From Desulfomonile tiedjei (GTDB taxonomy: Bacteria; Desulfobacterota; Desulfomonilia; Desulfomonilales; Desulfomonilaceae), in NCBI GenBank assembly GCA_016218715.1, contig JACRDG010000040.1, forward strand, positions 1 to 64,000: a stretch of 64,000 bases of DNA. The letters run 5' to 3'. Below, piece after piece: positions 63,057 through 64,000 of this stretch (position 1 is its first letter; every line of letters begins with the position of its first letter). The notes below the pieces were generated by a model. The model had not been told where the DNA came from. It saw only the letters and a list, made by a program, of their open reading frames with translations, and ran no database searches. A program made the translations under genes and the position numbers.

Positions 63057-64000
63057 GTTCGTAACTTTCCGAGGAAACCCGCGCCGGCGCGGTGCCGTAC
63101 GCAGCCTGCTCCGCTGCTCTCTTCCCTTTGATCATCGCACCGAGGATAATAACTGCGCCAACCCCGAGTGCAAAACACATGGTGAGAAAGCTGACGATGC
63201 TCAAGATCGAGAGCACCTGCGGGGTCACGGAGATGACCTTCAGTTGGACCAGGTACTCCGGGACAGCGAGGGCTCTGCTCACCGCGACGATCACCATGAT
63301 CGTGCCCATGACCACCTTGATCATGTGCTCCTTCACGTACGTGGTTCCGATCGCTCCCAACTGCACGCCCAGGAGCGATCCGGCAAGGATGATCAGGGTC
63401 AATCTAATGTCCACCATTCCGTGCATGGCCCACTTCACCGTGCCGCCCAAGCCCATGAGAAACGCGATAACCAGCTCCGTAGCCGAAGACATCAAGCCGC
63501 CGACCCCAACCACGTAGATCATGCCGGGCACGCCGATGAATCCGCCCACGGCTATGGTTGCGGCCAGCATTCCTGTGGCAAACCCCACGGGAATGGTAAA
63601 CCACAACGAGATACGCACATTCGCGGTCTTGAAGTGAATCATGGGGGGCAGGTTGATTCCCTGAAGCTTCTTGGCGAGGGCGCCAACCGGGTCCGCACTC
63701 CCGTCCCCTTTGGCGGTCCACGCGTCGTAAAACACGTATCCACCTACGATTAGCAATACTGCGACAAACGAGACACTTACGTACAGGTTCGATCCGGCTT
63801 CTCCCCAGCGCGTGAGGATCATCTCTTGGATTTTGATCCCGGCCTGGACCCCCACCGTCGCGGAGGCAGCCATCACAAGCCCGAGTTTTATGTCTACCTG
63901 ACCGTACTTATATCTCTTGTACGCACCGACCATGGCCTTGGGGAATTTGTGACACATGTTACTCGCGACCGCAACCGCTGCGGGAACCCCCAGGCTCATC
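63049..64000 (-). CDS. TauE/SafE-family anion permease, 5' end outside window
   Basis: 316 residues are visible with ~8 membrane helices. The frame is open at the right edge and the first visible residues (LGVPAAVAVASNM) are an internal motif of the family (normally preceded by a Gly-rich TP segment), so the N-terminus is missing. TauE/SafE proteins move sulfite, sulfonates, sulfoacetate or related organic anions. The second half repeats the motif (GGFIGVPGMIYVVGV...SSATELVIAF). A long cytoplasmic linker (AWTAKGDGSADPVGALAKK) separates the halves. The gene overlaps the downstream tandem-Usp gene. Confidence 0.88.
   Translation of the reverse strand, partial: MSLGVPAAVAVASNMCHKFPKAMVGAYKRYKYGQVDIKLGLVMAASATVGVQAGIKIQEMILTRWGEAGSNLYVSVSFVAVLLIVGGYVFYDAWTAKGDGSADPVGALAKKLQGINLPPMIHFKTANVRISLWFTIPVGFATGMLAATIAVGGFIGVPGMIYVVGVGGLMSSATELVIAFLMGLGGTVKWAMHGMVDIRLTLIILAGSLLGVQLGAIGTTYVKEHMIKVVMGTIMVIVAVSRALAVPEYLVQLKVISVTPQVLSILSIVSFLTMCFALGVGAVIILGAMIKGKRAAEQAAYGTAPARVSSESYEHV

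Overview
The window reads as chromosomal DNA of a GC-rich anaerobic bacterium, most likely a Desulfobacterota (deltaproteobacterial) sulfate reducer or syntroph. This is inferred from the mix of acyl-CoA synthetases, a long-chain-type acyl-CoA dehydrogenase, a three-subunit molybdenum hydroxylase, glycolate-oxidase-like flavoproteins paired with a CCG-domain iron-sulfur protein, an Na+-pump decarboxylase beta subunit, and many sigma-54 activators and promoters. I cannot name the genus from sequence alone. I see no rRNA, tRNA, CRISPR array, prophage or insertion sequence.

Layout. 1-8062: the 3' part of a giant repetitive surface/secreted protein (DUF4347 domain, ELK-type repeats, cadherin-like repeats). 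It is open at the left edge and closed by a strong terminator. 8568-26886, all minus strand: a catabolic block. In transcription order it holds two paralogous FAD oxidases flanking an HdrD-like Fe-S protein, a PanE-like reductase, an acyl-CoA synthetase, a TRAP transporter (P, Q, M), an acyl-CoA dehydrogenase, a receiver-only protein, a second acyl-CoA synthetase, a CoxS/CoxM/CoxL-type Mo hydroxylase and a MarR regulator. A sigma-70 promoter with a perfect palindrome just downstream of the start site sits at its head (26944-26997). An internal sigma-54-like promoter precedes the TRAP genes. The simplest reading is uptake, CoA activation and oxidation of a carboxylic (possibly aromatic) acid; the substrate is unknown.

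27274-43934 is mixed. It holds an O-methyltransferase, a PP2C phosphatase, a Ca2+-type P-ATPase, a small OadG-like protein with OadB (Na+-translocating decarboxylase membrane parts, no alpha subunit in view), two small hypothetical proteins, an Nramp transporter fused to a UspA domain, an NCS2 purine-type permease, a secreted ankyrin protein, a conserved hypothetical protein and a PAS-sigma54 activator.

44163-51946, plus strand: a second catabolic operon transcribed divergently from the PAS-sigma54 activator and preceded by a good -24/-12 promoter. It encodes a 3-hydroxybutyrate-dehydrogenase-like SDR, a complete branched-chain-amino-acid-type ABC importer (LivK, H, M, G, F) and an acyl-CoA synthetase.

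51967-64000 is signalling and stress. It holds a Usp-like protein, a histidine kinase/NtrC-type regulator pair, an anchored periplasmic binding protein overlapping a large hybrid kinase, two tandem-Usp proteins and a TauE/SafE permease cut by the right edge. Several intergenic repeats recur: a 102-nt palindromic element (2 copies), a ~45-nt element (4 copies) and a GGGGGAAC hairpin (3 copies).
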